Source: Paracoccaceae bacterium (GTDB lineage Bacteria > Pseudomonadota > Alphaproteobacteria > Rhodobacterales > Rhodobacteraceae). Taken from it: 64,000 nucleotides of DNA. The stretch spans positions 682,001-746,000 of the forward strand of contig WGNF01000003.1 of the NCBI GenBank assembly GCA_016124615.1. Reading direction: 5' to 3'. Within the stretch, counting starts at the first letter, position 1, and the number at the start of each line of letters is the position of its first letter. The notes beneath the pieces are model-generated. The model was given only the letters and a program-made list of their open reading frames with translations, searched no databases and was not told where the DNA came from. This document shows, piece after piece, positions 54,826-63,926 of the stretch. The translations under genes were made by a program, and so were the position numbers.

Positions 54826-56349
54826 ATGGAACCGCAACCGGCCAAGGACGCCATTCGCCTGAGCCCCGCCGACAACGTGGTGATCGCGCTGAAAGACCTC
54901 GCGGCGGGCGCGGTCGCCGAAGGCGTGACGCTGGCCGAGACCGTGAAGCGCGGCCACAAGATCGCCACTGCCGCCCTGCCCGCGGGCACCCCGGTGATGC
55001 GCTACGGCCAGACCATTGGCGTTGCCACGCAGGATATTCCGGCCGGCGCCTGGGTCCATAGCCACAACCTTGGCATGGGGCCGCATTCGACCGATTACGC
55101 CTTTGGCACCGAATGCCACCCGCTGCCGCCTGCCCCCGATACCCGCAGCTTCAACGGCTATCTGCGCGCCGATGGCAAGGTGGGTACCCGCAACTACCTT
55201 GGCATCCTGACCTCGGTGAACTGTTCCGGCAGCGTCGCCCGCTTCATCGCCGAGGCGGCGGAAAAGGCGCCCTGGCTGGCTGCGCTGGAAAACGTCGACG
55301 GCATCGTGCCGATCGTGCATCAGACCGGCTGCGGCATGTCGGGCAAGGATGAAGGCTACCACACCCTGTTCCGCACCCTCGCGGGCTATGCGAAGAACCC
55401 CAACTTCGGCGGCATCCTGCTGGTCGGGCTGGGCTGCGAGGTGCTGCAGATCCCGGACCTCGTCGGCAAGGACAAGCTGCGCGACGATGGCAACTTCCGC
55501 TACATGACGATCCAGGGCGAAGGCGGCACGCGGCGCACCATCGAACATGCCCTGGGCGTGCTGCAAGAGATGGGCGAGGTCGCCAACCGCGCCCGGCGCA
55601 CGCCGCAACCGGTCAGCCATCTGACGGTGGGGCTGCAGTGCGGCGGATCGGACGGCTATTCCGGCATCACCGCCAACCCCGCGCTTGGCTATGCCTCCGA
55701 TCTGCTGGTGCGCCACGGCGGCACCACGATCCTGTCGGAAACGCCCGAAATCTACGGCGCCGAACACCTGCTGACCCGCCGCGCCGTGTCCCCCGAAGTG
55801 GGTGAAAAACTGATCGAGCGCATCCGCTGGTGGGAGGATTACACTGCACGTAATGAAGGCGAGATGGACAACAACCCCAGCCCCGGCAACAAGCGCGGCG
55901 GGCTGACCACCATCCTCGAAAAGTCGCTGGGCGCCGTCGCCAAGGGCGGCACCGCACCGCTGTCGGGCGTCTACAAGTTCGCCGAACCGATCACCACGCC
56001 AGGCTTTGTCTACATGGACAGCCCCGGCTACGATCCTGCCTCGGTCACCGGGCAGATCGCCTCGGGCGCCACGATGATCGTTTTCACCACCGGGCGCGGC
56101 TCGGTTTCGGGCTACAAGCCCAGCCCGTGCCTGAAGCTGGCGACCAACACCGAAATGTATGCCCGCATGTCCGACGACATGGATGTGAACTGCGGCGACA
56201 TCATCTCGGCCGGGGTCAGCGTCGAGCAGAAGGGCATCGAGATTTTCGAGGCGATGATCCGCACCGCTTCGGGCGAGCAGACCAAAAGCGAAGAGCTTGG
56301 ATTTGGCGGCGCGGAATTCGTGCCGTGGCAGATCGGCGCGGTGATGTAG
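54826..56349 (+). CDS. UxaA-family sugar-acid dehydratase (altronate/L-fuconate dehydratase type)
   Basis: A 507-residue single-chain UxaA protein. The N-terminal SAF domain is about 1-95 (DNVVIALKDLAAGAVAEGVT). The C-terminal catalytic part includes GYLRADGKVGTRNYLGILTS, VHQTGCGMSGKD, GLQCGGSDGYSGITANPALG and FTTGRGSVSG, with cysteines that may hold an iron centre. Its relatives dehydrate D-altronate, D-galactarate or, in Campylobacter-type fucose clusters, L-fuconate. Context favours L-fuconate to 2-keto-3-deoxy-L-fuconate. The start MEPQPAK follows a GGGGGC site; an earlier ATG lies inside the operator region. The SDR follows 10 nt later. Confidence 0.84.
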   Translation: MEPQPAKDAIRLSPADNVVIALKDLAAGAVAEGVTLAETVKRGHKIATAALPAGTPVMRYGQTIGVATQDIPAGAWVHSHNLGMGPHSTDYAFGTECHPLPPAPDTRSFNGYLRADGKVGTRNYLGILTSVNCSGSVARFIAEAAEKAPWLAALENVDGIVPIVHQTGCGMSGKDEGYHTLFRTLAGYAKNPNFGGILLVGLGCEVLQIPDLVGKDKLRDDGNFRYMTIQGEGGTRRTIEHALGVLQEMGEVANRARRTPQPVSHLTVGLQCGGSDGYSGITANPALGYASDLLVRHGGTTILSETPEIYGAEHLLTRRAVSPEVGEKLIERIRWWEDYTARNEGEMDNNPSPGNKRGGLTTILEKSLGAVAKGGTAPLSGVYKFAEPITTPGFVYMDSPGYDPASVTGQIASGATMIVFTTGRGSVSGYKPSPCLKLATNTEMYARMSDDMDVNCGDIISAGVSVEQKGIEIFEAMIRTASGEQTKSEELGFGGAEFVPWQIGAVM

Positions 56350-56359
56350 GAGAACGGCA

Positions 56360-57094
56360 ATGCGACTGCAGGGAAAGACGGCCTTCGCCACGGCGGCGGG
56401 CGCGGGGATCGGGCTTGCCACGGTGCGCGCCTTCGCGGCCGAAGGCGCGCGCGTCATCGCCACCGACCTGAATGCCGAGGCGTTGAAGGTGCTGGCCGCC
56501 GAAGGGATCGAGACCCACGCGCTCGACGTGACCGACGCCGCCGCGGTGCAGGCGATAGCGGCACAGGTCGGCGCGGTCGACATCCTGTTCAACTGCGCCG
56601 GGTTCGTGCATCACGGCACCATCCTTGACTGCGACGAAAAGGCGTTCGACTTCAGCTTCGGGCTGAACGTCAAGGCGCAGTACCATGTCACCCGTGCCTT
56701 CCTGCCCGCGATGCTTGCCGCGGGTGGCGGCTCGATCGTCAACATGGCTTCGGCCGTCGGCTCGATGATCGCGGCACCGAACCGCTATGTCTATGGCGCG
56801 ACCAAGGCGGCCATTGTCGGCATGACCAAGTCGATCGCCGCCGATTTCATCACCAAGGGCATCCGCTGCAACGCGATCTGCCCGGCGACGGTGGAAAGCC
56901 CGTCGTTGCAGGACCGCATGAAGGCGATGGGCGACTATGAAACCGCCCGCGCCGCCTTCATCGCGCGCCAGCCGATGGGCCGCATCGGCCGCCCCGAGGA
57001 AATCGCCGCGCTCGCGGTCTTCCTCGCCTCGGACGAGTCGAGCTTCATTACCGGACAGGCGATCGCTATCGACGGCGGCTGGACCAACGTGTGA
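56360..57094 (+). CDS. Short-chain dehydrogenase, 2-keto-3-deoxy-L-fuconate dehydrogenase type
   Basis: A 244-residue classical SDR. The cofactor motif is TAAGAGIGLATVRAFAAEGA with the adjacent Asp (ATDLN) pointing to NAD+. The catalytic Ser-Tyr-Lys are in NMASAVGS and YVYGATKAA. The C-terminus has SSFITGQAIAIDGGW. Coupled closely to the UxaA dehydratase, it likely oxidises the 2-keto-3-deoxy sugar acid to a diketo acid. The FAH-family hydrolase or aldolase expected next is not found in this cluster. A different SDR substrate cannot be excluded. Confidence 0.84.
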   Translation: MRLQGKTAFATAAGAGIGLATVRAFAAEGARVIATDLNAEALKVLAAEGIETHALDVTDAAAVQAIAAQVGAVDILFNCAGFVHHGTILDCDEKAFDFSFGLNVKAQYHVTRAFLPAMLAAGGGSIVNMASAVGSMIAAPNRYVYGATKAAIVGMTKSIAADFITKGIRCNAICPATVESPSLQDRMKAMGDYETARAAFIARQPMGRIGRPEEIAALAVFLASDESSFITGQAIAIDGGWTNV

Positions 57095-57163
57095 CAATCT
57101 GACGTGATCCGCGACGGAACCGCGCTCGTTATCCGTTCAAGACACGGACAGATGGAGGCTCTC

Positions 57164-57724
57164 ATGAAACGCGCCTGGATTTTGCTACCGCTCGCCCTCG
57201 CCGCTTGCGACGGGTCTATCCCGCTCTGGTCGAAAGACTATCGCACCGCCGCGACCACCCGCAGCTATGCCGCCGCCCCGGCGCAGGTGCTGGAGGCCGC
57301 GCGCACCGTGGTGCGGCTGGCGGGTGAGCCGCGCGACGTGCAGATCACCAACACCGCAAGCGGCATCGACGCGCATCGCTACTTTGTCGGGTTCGTCGGC
57401 ATGGCCTCGATCACCGATGATTACCGGTTCAGCGTCACGGCGACGCCGGATGGGAAGGGCACCGCGGTGAGTCTCTCGATCTCGGCGGAGCGCATGAACA
57501 TGAACAGCGACGAGGCGGATATCGGCGTCTCGCCGCTTCTGGACGGGGCGCAGGTGCAGGTGGCTGATCCCTACAAGCTGTTCTTCGCGCGGATGGATTA
57601 CCTGCTGGGCAAGCGCCCGGACTGGGTCAGCTGCGCCGCAGCGCCGGCAAAGCTGGGCGCCAGCATCGCGCTTGACCCGCTGTGCGCCAATTCGCCCGAC
57701 GCCGCACCGCCGCCGCGCGGCTGA
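57164..57724 (+). CDS. Small lipoprotein of unknown function
   Basis: A 186-residue exported protein. The N-terminus MKRAWILLPLALAACDG is a type-II signal with a lipobox (LALAAC); Cys15 would be lipidated. The Asp at the next position may favour inner-membrane retention, although that rule is for enterobacteria. The remainder is a small alpha/beta domain, with TTRSYAAAPAQVLEAARTVV similar in feel to periplasmic lipoproteins with a SRPBCC-like shape. I do not recognise a family. The GGAGG site decides the start over two upstream in-frame ATGs. It stands alone before the glucan gene. Confidence 0.7.
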   Translation: MKRAWILLPLALAACDGSIPLWSKDYRTAATTRSYAAAPAQVLEAARTVVRLAGEPRDVQITNTASGIDAHRYFVGFVGMASITDDYRFSVTATPDGKGTAVSLSISAERMNMNSDEADIGVSPLLDGAQVQVADPYKLFFARMDYLLGKRPDWVSCAAAPAKLGASIALDPLCANSPDAAPPPRG

Positions 57725-57814
57725 CCCGCGGCTGACCCGCGGCACGGTCGGCCCTTCACGGCCGGACGGAAACAGGATAAGCACGGCCGCCGCCTGTCAT
57801 TCTCGGAGTCGACC

Positions 57815-59407
57815 GTGCCCCAAGCCTTTCCGCGCCTCTGGCCCCGCGGCCTTGTCCGCGCGCTTGCTGTTGCCCTTTTCGCGCTGACCCTGCCCGCCAG
57901 CTTGCGCGCCGAAACCGTCGCCCCCGTCTTTCAGCCGAAACTGGGCCCGGCCGAGGCGTTTTCCTTCGACACGCTGACCGCAAAGGCCGAGGCGCTGGCG
58001 CAAAAGCCCTATGCCGCGCATGTCGTCCAGCACCCCGACCTTTACGACAAGATCGACTACGACGCCTACTGGCACATCCAGTTCAAGCCGGCCGATACCG
58101 TCTACGCCGGTTCCGTGCCCGTGCAGTTCTTCCACGAGGGCACCTATTTCCGCAATCCGGTGGGGATGCACATCGTAGAGGGCGGCCAGTCGCGCGAGGT
58201 GCTCTACTCCTCCGACTATTTCGACATGCCCAAAGACAGCCCGGCCCGGGCGGTTCAGCCCGAGGCGGGCTTTGCCGGTTTCCGCCTGATGCGCCCCGAC
58301 CTCAAGACCGACTGGATCAGCTTTCTCGGCGCCGCCTATTTCCGCACCGATGGCGCCGACAAGCAATACGGCCTGTCCGCCCGTGCCATCGCGCTGAACA
58401 CCGGCATGGCGCAGCCCGAGGAATTTCCCCGCTTCACCGACTTCTGGATCGAGGGCAACGCCGACGGCACCGTGACGATCTACGCGCTGATGGATGGCCC
58501 CTCGGTCACCGGCGCGTTCAAGATGACCGGCCGCGACAGCGATGGCCAGGTGCTGACAATCTCCAGCCACCTGTTCTTCCGCGGCCCGGTCGGCCGCCTC
58601 GGCATCGCGCCCTTGACCTCGATGTTCTGGTATTCGGAAGCGAACCGCCTGCAGGGCTTCGACTGGCGCCCCGAGGTGCATGACTCGGATGGCCTCTCGA
58701 TGATCACCGGCGCGGGCGAGCGGATCTGGCGCCCGCTGAACGACCCCGACCGGGTCGTGACCTCCAGCTTTTCCGACACCAACCCCAAGGGCTTCGGCGT
58801 GATCCAGCGCGACCGGAATTTCGAGAACTATCAAGACGATGGCGTGTTCTACAACAAACGCCCCTCGGTCTGGGTGGAACCGATCGGCGACTGGGGCCCC
58901 GGCGCCGTGCAACTGGTCGAGATCCCGACCGATGACGAGATTTTCGACAACATCGTGGCCTATTGGGTGCCGCAGGCGATCCCCGAAAAGGGCAGTCAGG
59001 TCTCGCTCGACTACAAGCTGTACTGGACCCGTCAGGAACCCGCCGACTGGAAGGTGGCCAAGACCGTCGCCACCCGCCTTGGCCACGGCGGCGTGCCGGG
59101 CCAGCCGCGCCCCGATGGCCAGATCAAGGTCGCCATCGACTTCGAGGGCCCGGCGCTGACCGGCCTGACCGTCAAGGACGGCATCACGCCCGAGGTTTCG
59201 GTGCCGCCCGGCGTCGAGGTGGTGAACCCCTACGTGCTGCCCGTTGTCGGCACCGACCGCTGGCGGCTGATCTTCGACGTCAAGGCCCCGGCCGACATGG
59301 AAACCGTGGATGCCCGCGCCTATCTGGCCCGCAAGGACCAGCCGCTGACCGAAACATGGCTGGGCCAGCTGCACCCGCAGCAGATCCTGCGCTGGGGCAA
59401 GCACTGA
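57815..59407 (+). CDS. opgG: Periplasmic glucan biosynthesis protein (OpgG/OpgD family)
   Basis: A 530-residue MdoG-family protein with a signal sequence (LVRALAVALFALTLPASLRA). Family hallmarks are YDKIDYDAYWHIQFKP, the GTYFRNPVGMHIVEG stretch, FLGAAYFRTDGADKQYGLSA, LTSMFWYSEANRLQGFDWRP and NRLQGFDWRPEVHDSDGL, which carry conserved acidic residues. OpgG and OpgD shape osmoregulated periplasmic glucans. Choice between G and D cannot be made by eye. It starts at GTG with CGGAG upstream. No opgH is adjacent in this window. A strong terminator follows. Confidence 0.86.
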   Translation: MPQAFPRLWPRGLVRALAVALFALTLPASLRAETVAPVFQPKLGPAEAFSFDTLTAKAEALAQKPYAAHVVQHPDLYDKIDYDAYWHIQFKPADTVYAGSVPVQFFHEGTYFRNPVGMHIVEGGQSREVLYSSDYFDMPKDSPARAVQPEAGFAGFRLMRPDLKTDWISFLGAAYFRTDGADKQYGLSARAIALNTGMAQPEEFPRFTDFWIEGNADGTVTIYALMDGPSVTGAFKMTGRDSDGQVLTISSHLFFRGPVGRLGIAPLTSMFWYSEANRLQGFDWRPEVHDSDGLSMITGAGERIWRPLNDPDRVVTSSFSDTNPKGFGVIQRDRNFENYQDDGVFYNKRPSVWVEPIGDWGPGAVQLVEIPTDDEIFDNIVAYWVPQAIPEKGSQVSLDYKLYWTRQEPADWKVAKTVATRLGHGGVPGQPRPDGQIKVAIDFEGPALTGLTVKDGITPEVSVPPGVEVVNPYVLPVVGTDRWRLIFDVKAPADMETVDARAYLARKDQPLTETWLGQLHPQQILRWGKH

Positions 59408-59451
59408 GCCCGACCCCGGATTTATCCGGACAGCGTGAGCGCCGAAAACAA

Positions 59452-59485
59452 AAGGCCCCGGATTTCCGCAGAAATCCGGGGCCTT
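59452..59485. terminator. Strong bidirectional terminator after the glucan gene
   Basis: A perfect 15-bp stem (AAGGCCCCGGATTTC and its complement) with a CGCA loop lies between convergent opgG and the DUF1330 gene. Its first 11 bases equal an arm of the gmaS/tmm terminator. Confidence 0.8.
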
Positions 59486-59507
59486 CGTCTGTTCGCTGTC
59501 GCGGCCG

Positions 59508-59795
59508 TCAGGCGGATTCTTCCACCACCACCAGATCGCGCACCGCCGCACCCTGGGCGTGGCTCAGCGCCTCCTGATAGTCGGGCGAGTTGTAGCAGGC
59601 CACCGCAGCCTCGACGCTGGGAAAGCGCGCCACCACGTTGCGGGCGCGGTCATTGCCCTCAAGCTGCACGTAGCGGCCGCCACGGGCGAGGAACACACCG
59701 CCATGCGCGGTAATCGCCGGGCCGGCGAGCTTGGCGTAGCGGCCATAGGCCTCGGCATCGGTCACCGTCACATGGGCAATCCAAAGTGCTGTCAT
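59508..59795 (-). CDS. DUF1330 family protein
   Basis: A 95-residue small dimeric ferredoxin-like-fold protein. The N-terminus LWIAHVTVTDAEAYGRYAKL and the segment RARNVVARFPSVEAAVACYN, then SPDYQEAL, are typical of DUF1330. The molecular function is not established for the family. It lies 1 nt after the alaS stop in the same direction and is probably cotranscribed with alaS, a frequent type of accidental-looking pairing. It ends before the strong terminator shared with opgG. Confidence 0.84.
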   Translation of the reverse strand: MTALWIAHVTVTDAEAYGRYAKLAGPAITAHGGVFLARGGRYVQLEGNDRARNVVARFPSVEAAVACYNSPDYQEALSHAQGAAVRDLVVVEESA

Positions 59796-59796
59796 C

Positions 59797-62454
59797 TCAT
59801 CCTCCGATCACGGCTTCCGCCGCCTTGATGGCCGCCTCGGCCTGCGTGATGTCGGCGCCGCCAGCCTGCGCCATGTCGGGCCGCCCGCCGCCGCCCTTGC
59901 CACCCATCGCCTCTGCCGCCGCCTTGACGAGGCTGACGGCCGACAGCCGCCCGGTCAGGTCGGCGGTGACCCCCGCCGCCACCGCGGGCTTGGCCCCGGT
60001 ATCGGCGATCAGCAGCACCGCGCCCGACCCGATGCGGGCCTTCACCTCGTCGATCAGCGTCGGCAAATCCTTGCCCGAGACGCCGGACACCACCTGAGCA
60101 ACGAAGGCGATCCCGTTGATCTGCTTCGCTTCCTGTCCGTTCGCCGCGCCGCCTCCCATCGCCATTTCGCGGCGCAGTTGCGCCACCTCGTTCTGCAACG
60201 CCCGGCGTTCTTCCAGCAGCACCTTCAGCCGGTCGGCGAGTTCCGCCGGCGAGGCTTTTACCACCGCCGCCACCTCGGCCAGCCGCTCGCGCTGTTCGGC
60301 CAGCCAGGCCAGCGCGCCCTCGCCCGTCAGCGCCTCGATCCGCCGCACGCCCGCCGAAGAGGCGGAATCGCCCAGAAGCACGCAGACCCCGATCTCGCCC
60401 AGCTGCCTGACATGCGTGCCGCCACACAGTTCCAGCGAATAGGTGCGCCCGTCCAGCCCCTTGCCCGAGCCGTCCTGCGCGCCCATCGAGACGACGCGGA
60501 CCTCGTCGCCATATTTCTCGCCGAACAGCGCCTGCGCCCCCAGCGCCCGCGCGTCGTCCGGCGTCATGATCCGCGTTTCCACCGCGCCGTTCTGGCGGAT
60601 CATCGCGTTCACCTCGGTCTCGATCCGTGCCATCTCTTCGGCCGAAACCGCCTTGCCGTGGCTGAAGTCGAACCGCAGCCGGTCCGGCGCGTTCAGGCTG
60701 CCGCGCTGCGCGATATGCTCGCCCAGCGTGCGCCGCAGCGCCTCGTTCAGCAGGTGCGTGGCCGAATGGTTGGCCCGGATCGCGGCGCGGCGGGCATGGT
60801 CCACCGTCAGCGCGGCGCCCTGACCGGGCAGGATTTTCCCCTCCGTCACCTCGGCGATATGGATGAACACGCCCTGCGACTTCTTGGTGTCGGTGATCTT
60901 CGCCCTGCCGGTATCGGTCGCCAGCCAGCCCGCATCGCCGACCTGCCCGCCCGATTCCGCGTAGAACGGCGTCTGGTTCAGCACGATCTGAACGGAATCG
61001 CCCATGCCCGCCTCGGCCACGCGCGCACCCGATTGCACCAGCGCCAGCACCTGCCCCTCGGCGCCTTCGGTGTCGTAGCCCAGAAACTCGGTCGCACCAC
61101 TCGCCTCGGCGATGTCGAACCAGATCGCGGCATCCTTGGTCTCGCCCGACCCGGCCCAGCTGGCCCGCGCCTTCTGCTTTTGCGCCTCCATCGCCGCCTC
61201 GAAGCCGCCGACATCGACCGTCAGCCCCTTCTCGCGCAGCGCATCCTGCGTCAGGTCGAGCGGAAAACCGTAGGTGTCGTAAAGCCGGAACGCCGCCTCG
61301 CCCGGCAGCGCGGCGCCGCTGGGCAGCTTGCCCAGCTCGTCGTCCAACAGGCGCAGCCCGCGGTCCAGCGTCTGCTTGAAGCGGGACTCTTCCAGCCGCA
61401 GGGTTTCCTCGATCAGCGCCTGCGCCCGGCCAAGCTCGGGGTAGGCCGTGCCCATCTGGCGCACCAGCGCGGGCACCAGACGGTGCATCACCGGGTCCAC
61501 CGCGCCCAACTGGTGCGCGTGGCGCATCGCGCGCCGCATGATCCGCCGCAGCACATAGCCGCGCCCCTCGTTCGAGGGCATCACCCCGTCGGCGATCAGG
61601 AAAGAGGTGGAGCGCAGATGGTCCGCAATCACCCGGTGGTGGATGCGCCCGGTGCCGTCGGGGTCGGTCGAGGTGGCATGGGCCGAGGCCTCGATCAGGC
61701 TGCGCATCAGGTCGGTGTCGTAGTTGTCGTGCTTGCCCTGCAACAGCGCGCCGATCCGCTCCAGCCCCATGCCGGTGTCGATCGACTGCTTGGGCAGCGG
61801 CACCAGACGGCCATCGGCGAACTGCTCGTTCTGCATGAAGACGAGGTTCCAGATCTCGATGAACCGGTCGCCGTCCTGATCGGCGCTGCCCGGCGGGCCG
61901 CCCCAGATCTTGTCGCCGTGGTCGAAAAAGATCTCGGTGCAGGGGCCACAGGGCCCGGTCGGCCCCATGCGCCAGAAGTTGTCATCGGTATTGATGCGGA
62001 TGATCCGCTCGTCCGGCAGGCCCGCGACCTTCTTCCAGATGTTCGCCGCCTCGTCGTCGGTGTGGTAGACGGTCACGCACAGCTTGTCTTTCGGGATGCC
62101 GAAGTCCTTCGTCAGCAGTTCCCAGGCAAACGGGATGGCGTCCGACTTGAAGTAGTCGCCAAAGCTGAAATTCCCCAGCATCTCAAAGAAGGTATGGTGG
62201 CGCGCGGTATAGCCGACGTTGTCGAGGTCGTTGTGCTTGCCGCCCGCCCGCACGCATTTCTGCGAGGTGGTCGCGCGGGTGTAGTCGCGATGCTCCACCC
62301 CGGTGAAGACGTTCTTGAACTGCACCATGCCGGAGTTGGTGAACATCAGCGTGGGATCGTTGCGCGGCACCAGCGGGCTGGAGGCGACCGCGGTATGGCC
62401 GTTGCGCACGAAAAAATCGAGGAAGGTAGAGCGGATATCGTTCAGCGACGGCAT
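59797..62454 (-). CDS. alaS: Alanyl-tRNA synthetase
   Basis: An 885-residue class-II synthetase, full length. N-terminal catalytic core from [20 protein letters not shown] through [20 protein letters not shown]. The class-II motifs are followed by the tRNA-recognition region. The editing domain has [16 protein letters not shown] and the distal CGGTHV zinc-site motif. The C-terminal oligomerisation part ends [14 protein letters not shown]-like and continues to AEAVIGG. The start is the family's usual N-terminus; the upstream 46 in-frame codons are not part of the protein. It attaches Ala to tRNA-Ala. recA lies upstream in the same direction. Confidence 0.96.
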   Translation of the reverse strand: MPSLNDIRSTFLDFFVRNGHTAVASSPLVPRNDPTLMFTNSGMVQFKNVFTGVEHRDYTRATTSQKCVRAGGKHNDLDNVGYTARHHTFFEMLGNFSFGDYFKSDAIPFAWELLTKDFGIPKDKLCVTVYHTDDEAANIWKKVAGLPDERIIRINTDDNFWRMGPTGPCGPCTEIFFDHGDKIWGGPPGSADQDGDRFIEIWNLVFMQNEQFADGRLVPLPKQSIDTGMGLERIGALLQGKHDNYDTDLMRSLIEASAHATSTDPDGTGRIHHRVIADHLRSTSFLIADGVMPSNEGRGYVLRRIMRRAMRHAHQLGAVDPVMHRLVPALVRQMGTAYPELGRAQALIEETLRLEESRFKQTLDRGLRLLDDELGKLPSGAALPGEAAFRLYDTYGFPLDLTQDALREKGLTVDVGGFEAAMEAQKQKARASWAGSGETKDAAIWFDIAEASGATEFLGYDTEGAEGQVLALVQSGARVAEAGMGDSVQIVLNQTPFYAESGGQVGDAGWLATDTGRAKITDTKKSQGVFIHIAEVTEGKILPGQGAALTVDHARRAAIRANHSATHLLNEALRRTLGEHIAQRGSLNAPDRLRFDFSHGKAVSAEEMARIETEVNAMIRQNGAVETRIMTPDDARALGAQALFGEKYGDEVRVVSMGAQDGSGKGLDGRTYSLELCGGTHVRQLGEIGVCVLLGDSASSAGVRRIEALTGEGALAWLAEQRERLAEVAAVVKASPAELADRLKVLLEERRALQNEVAQLRREMAMGGGAANGQEAKQINGIAFVAQVVSGVSGKDLPTLIDEVKARIGSGAVLLIADTGAKPAVAAGVTADLTGRLSAVSLVKAAAEAMGGKGGGGRPDMAQAGGADITQAEAAIKAAEAVIGG

Positions 62455-62573
62455 GTCTGGCGGGCCTCTTGGGGCTGGGATCGCTGAGCATTTAGCCATC
62501 TGCGCCGGGCCTGTCCACCTGAACCGGCGCCGCGGGCCAGAAACGAAGACGGGGGCCGCCTGCCCCCCGCACG

Positions 62574-62647
62574 CCCCGGGGGGTATTTTCACCGGGATGA
62601 ACGGGGCTCCGCCCCTGCCGTTTCATCTTGGCGCAAATATCCCGGGG
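62574..62647. repeat. Inverted extragenic element of Rhodobacterales type
   Basis: Two diverged inverted arms lie between recA and alaS: CCCCGGG then TATTTTCACCGGGATGAA on the plus strand, and on the minus strand CCCCGGGATATTTGCGCC continuing AAGATGAA. A smaller GGGGC/GCCCC hairpin lies in the centre. From memory, ATATTTGnnCCAAGATGAA-like elements recur in intergenic DNA of this order. Copy number was not measured; only one copy is seen here. Confidence 0.55.
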
Positions 62648-62648
62648 T

Positions 62649-62665
62649 CCGGGGCAGCGCCCCGG
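62649..62665 (-). terminator. recA terminator hairpin
   Basis: CCGGGGC-AGC-GCCCCGG, a perfect 7-bp stem, begins 2 nt after the recA stop in the direction of recA transcription. No T-run follows, and the extragenic element continues from it. Confidence 0.55.
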
Positions 62666-62667
62666 TC

Positions 62668-63732
62668 TTATTCGTCCAGCACCTCGGCGCCGCCCGAGAT
62701 CCCGAAGTCGAGCCCGTGGCTGGCGCGGATCTTGTCCTCGATGGCGTCGGCGATGGAGGGGTTGGACTTCAGGAACGCCTTGGCATTCTCGCGGCCCTGG
62801 CCGATGCGCTCGTCGCCGTAGGAATACCAGGCGCCCGACTTTTCCACCACGCCGGCCTTCACGCCAAGGTCCAGGAGTTCGCCGGTCTTGGAAATGCCTT
62901 CGCCGTACATGATGTCGAATTCCACCTCGCGGAACGGCGGGGCGACCTTGTTCTTCACCACCTTCACCTTGGTGGACGACCCCACGACCTCGTCGCGGTC
63001 CTTGATCGCGCCGGTGCGGCGGATGTCGAGGCGGACGGAGGCGTAGAACTTCAGTGCGTTGCCGCCGGTGGTGGTTTCCGGGTTGCCGAACATCACGCCG
63101 ATCTTCATGCGAATCTGGTTGATGAAGATCACCATGCAGTTCGAGCGGCTGATCGAGGCGGTCAGCTTGCGCATCGCCTGGCTCATCAGGCGGGCCTGCG
63201 CGCCCATCTGATGCTCGCCCATGTCGCCTTCCAGTTCGGCCTTCGGCGTCAGCGCGGCGACCGAGTCGATCACCACGAGGCTGACGGCGCCAGACCGCAC
63301 CAGCGTATCGACAATCTCCAGCGCCTGTTCGCCGGTGTCGGGCTGGCTGATCAGCAGCTCGTCCAGGTTCACGCCCAGCTTGCGCGCATAGATCGGGTCC
63401 AGCGCGTGTTCGGCATCGACGAAGGCGCAGATGCCGCCCTTTTTCTGTTCTTCCGCCACCACATGCAGCGTCAGCGTGGTCTTGCCAGAGCTTTCCGGGC
63501 CATAAATCTCGATGATCCGCCCCTTGGGCAGCCCGCCGATCCCCAGCGCGATGTCGAGGCCCAGCGAGCCGGTCGAGGTCGACTCGATCTCGGCCACCGG
63601 CTTGTCGCCGCCCAGCCGCATGATCGACCCCTTGCCGAACTGCCGTTCGATCTGCGCGAGCGCGCTGTCGAGCGCCTTCTGCTTGTCCATGTCGCGCTTT
63701 CCGTTCAATTCGAGAAGGGTCGCAGTGGCCAT
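62668..63732 (-). CDS. recA: Recombinase RecA
   Basis: A 354-residue RecA, usual length. Landmarks are [20 protein letters not shown], Walker [18 protein letters not shown], the core [40 protein letters not shown] and [20 protein letters not shown]. It forms DNA filaments for homologous recombination and triggers LexA self-cleavage. The start MATATLLEL has AAGGAA 9 nt upstream; the frame extends further upstream across the promoter and is discounted. A perfect GTTC-N7-GTTC SOS box lies 51 bp upstream, so the gene is damage-inducible. Confidence 0.96.
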   Translation of the reverse strand: MATATLLELNGKRDMDKQKALDSALAQIERQFGKGSIMRLGGDKPVAEIESTSTGSLGLDIALGIGGLPKGRIIEIYGPESSGKTTLTLHVVAEEQKKGGICAFVDAEHALDPIYARKLGVNLDELLISQPDTGEQALEIVDTLVRSGAVSLVVIDSVAALTPKAELEGDMGEHQMGAQARLMSQAMRKLTASISRSNCMVIFINQIRMKIGVMFGNPETTTGGNALKFYASVRLDIRRTGAIKDRDEVVGSSTKVKVVKNKVAPPFREVEFDIMYGEGISKTGELLDLGVKAGVVEKSGAWYSYGDERIGQGRENAKAFLKSNPSIADAIEDKIRASHGLDFGISGGAEVLDE

Positions 63733-63782
63733 TACCGAGTTCCTTATTCCACAGCCCGGAAGCACGGGCAATCGCTGCTCTT

Positions 63783-63797
63783 GTTCGCTTCTTGTTC
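63783..63797 (-). promoter_or_regulatory. SOS box (LexA site) of recA
   Basis: GTTC-GCTTCTT-GTTC matches the alphaproteobacterial LexA direct-repeat consensus GTTC-N7-GTTC exactly. It lies 51-65 nt upstream of the recA start codon, in AT-richer promoter DNA. Together with the gene below, this supports normal SOS control. Confidence 0.85.
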
Positions 63798-63926
63798 TCA
63801 TATTCTATGAGACCAAACCGCGAACATTTCAACCGAAATCTCTGAAAATCGACTTTTTATCAGAACGGTTAAGGGATAGTTTACGGCGGTTCGGCAAACC
63901 GGGCGGCAGACCGAAAAAGGGCGCAT

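Noticed and set aside
57720-57745. Short tandem direct repeat GGCTGACCCGC
   Set aside because: Two adjacent copies of about 11 bp after the lipoprotein stop; too short and isolated to interpret as a regulatory or mobile feature.
60178-62487. A 769-codon plus-strand frame opposite alaS
   Set aside because: alaS is unmistakable (HSATH and CGGTHV motifs). The opposite frame is a composition artefact.
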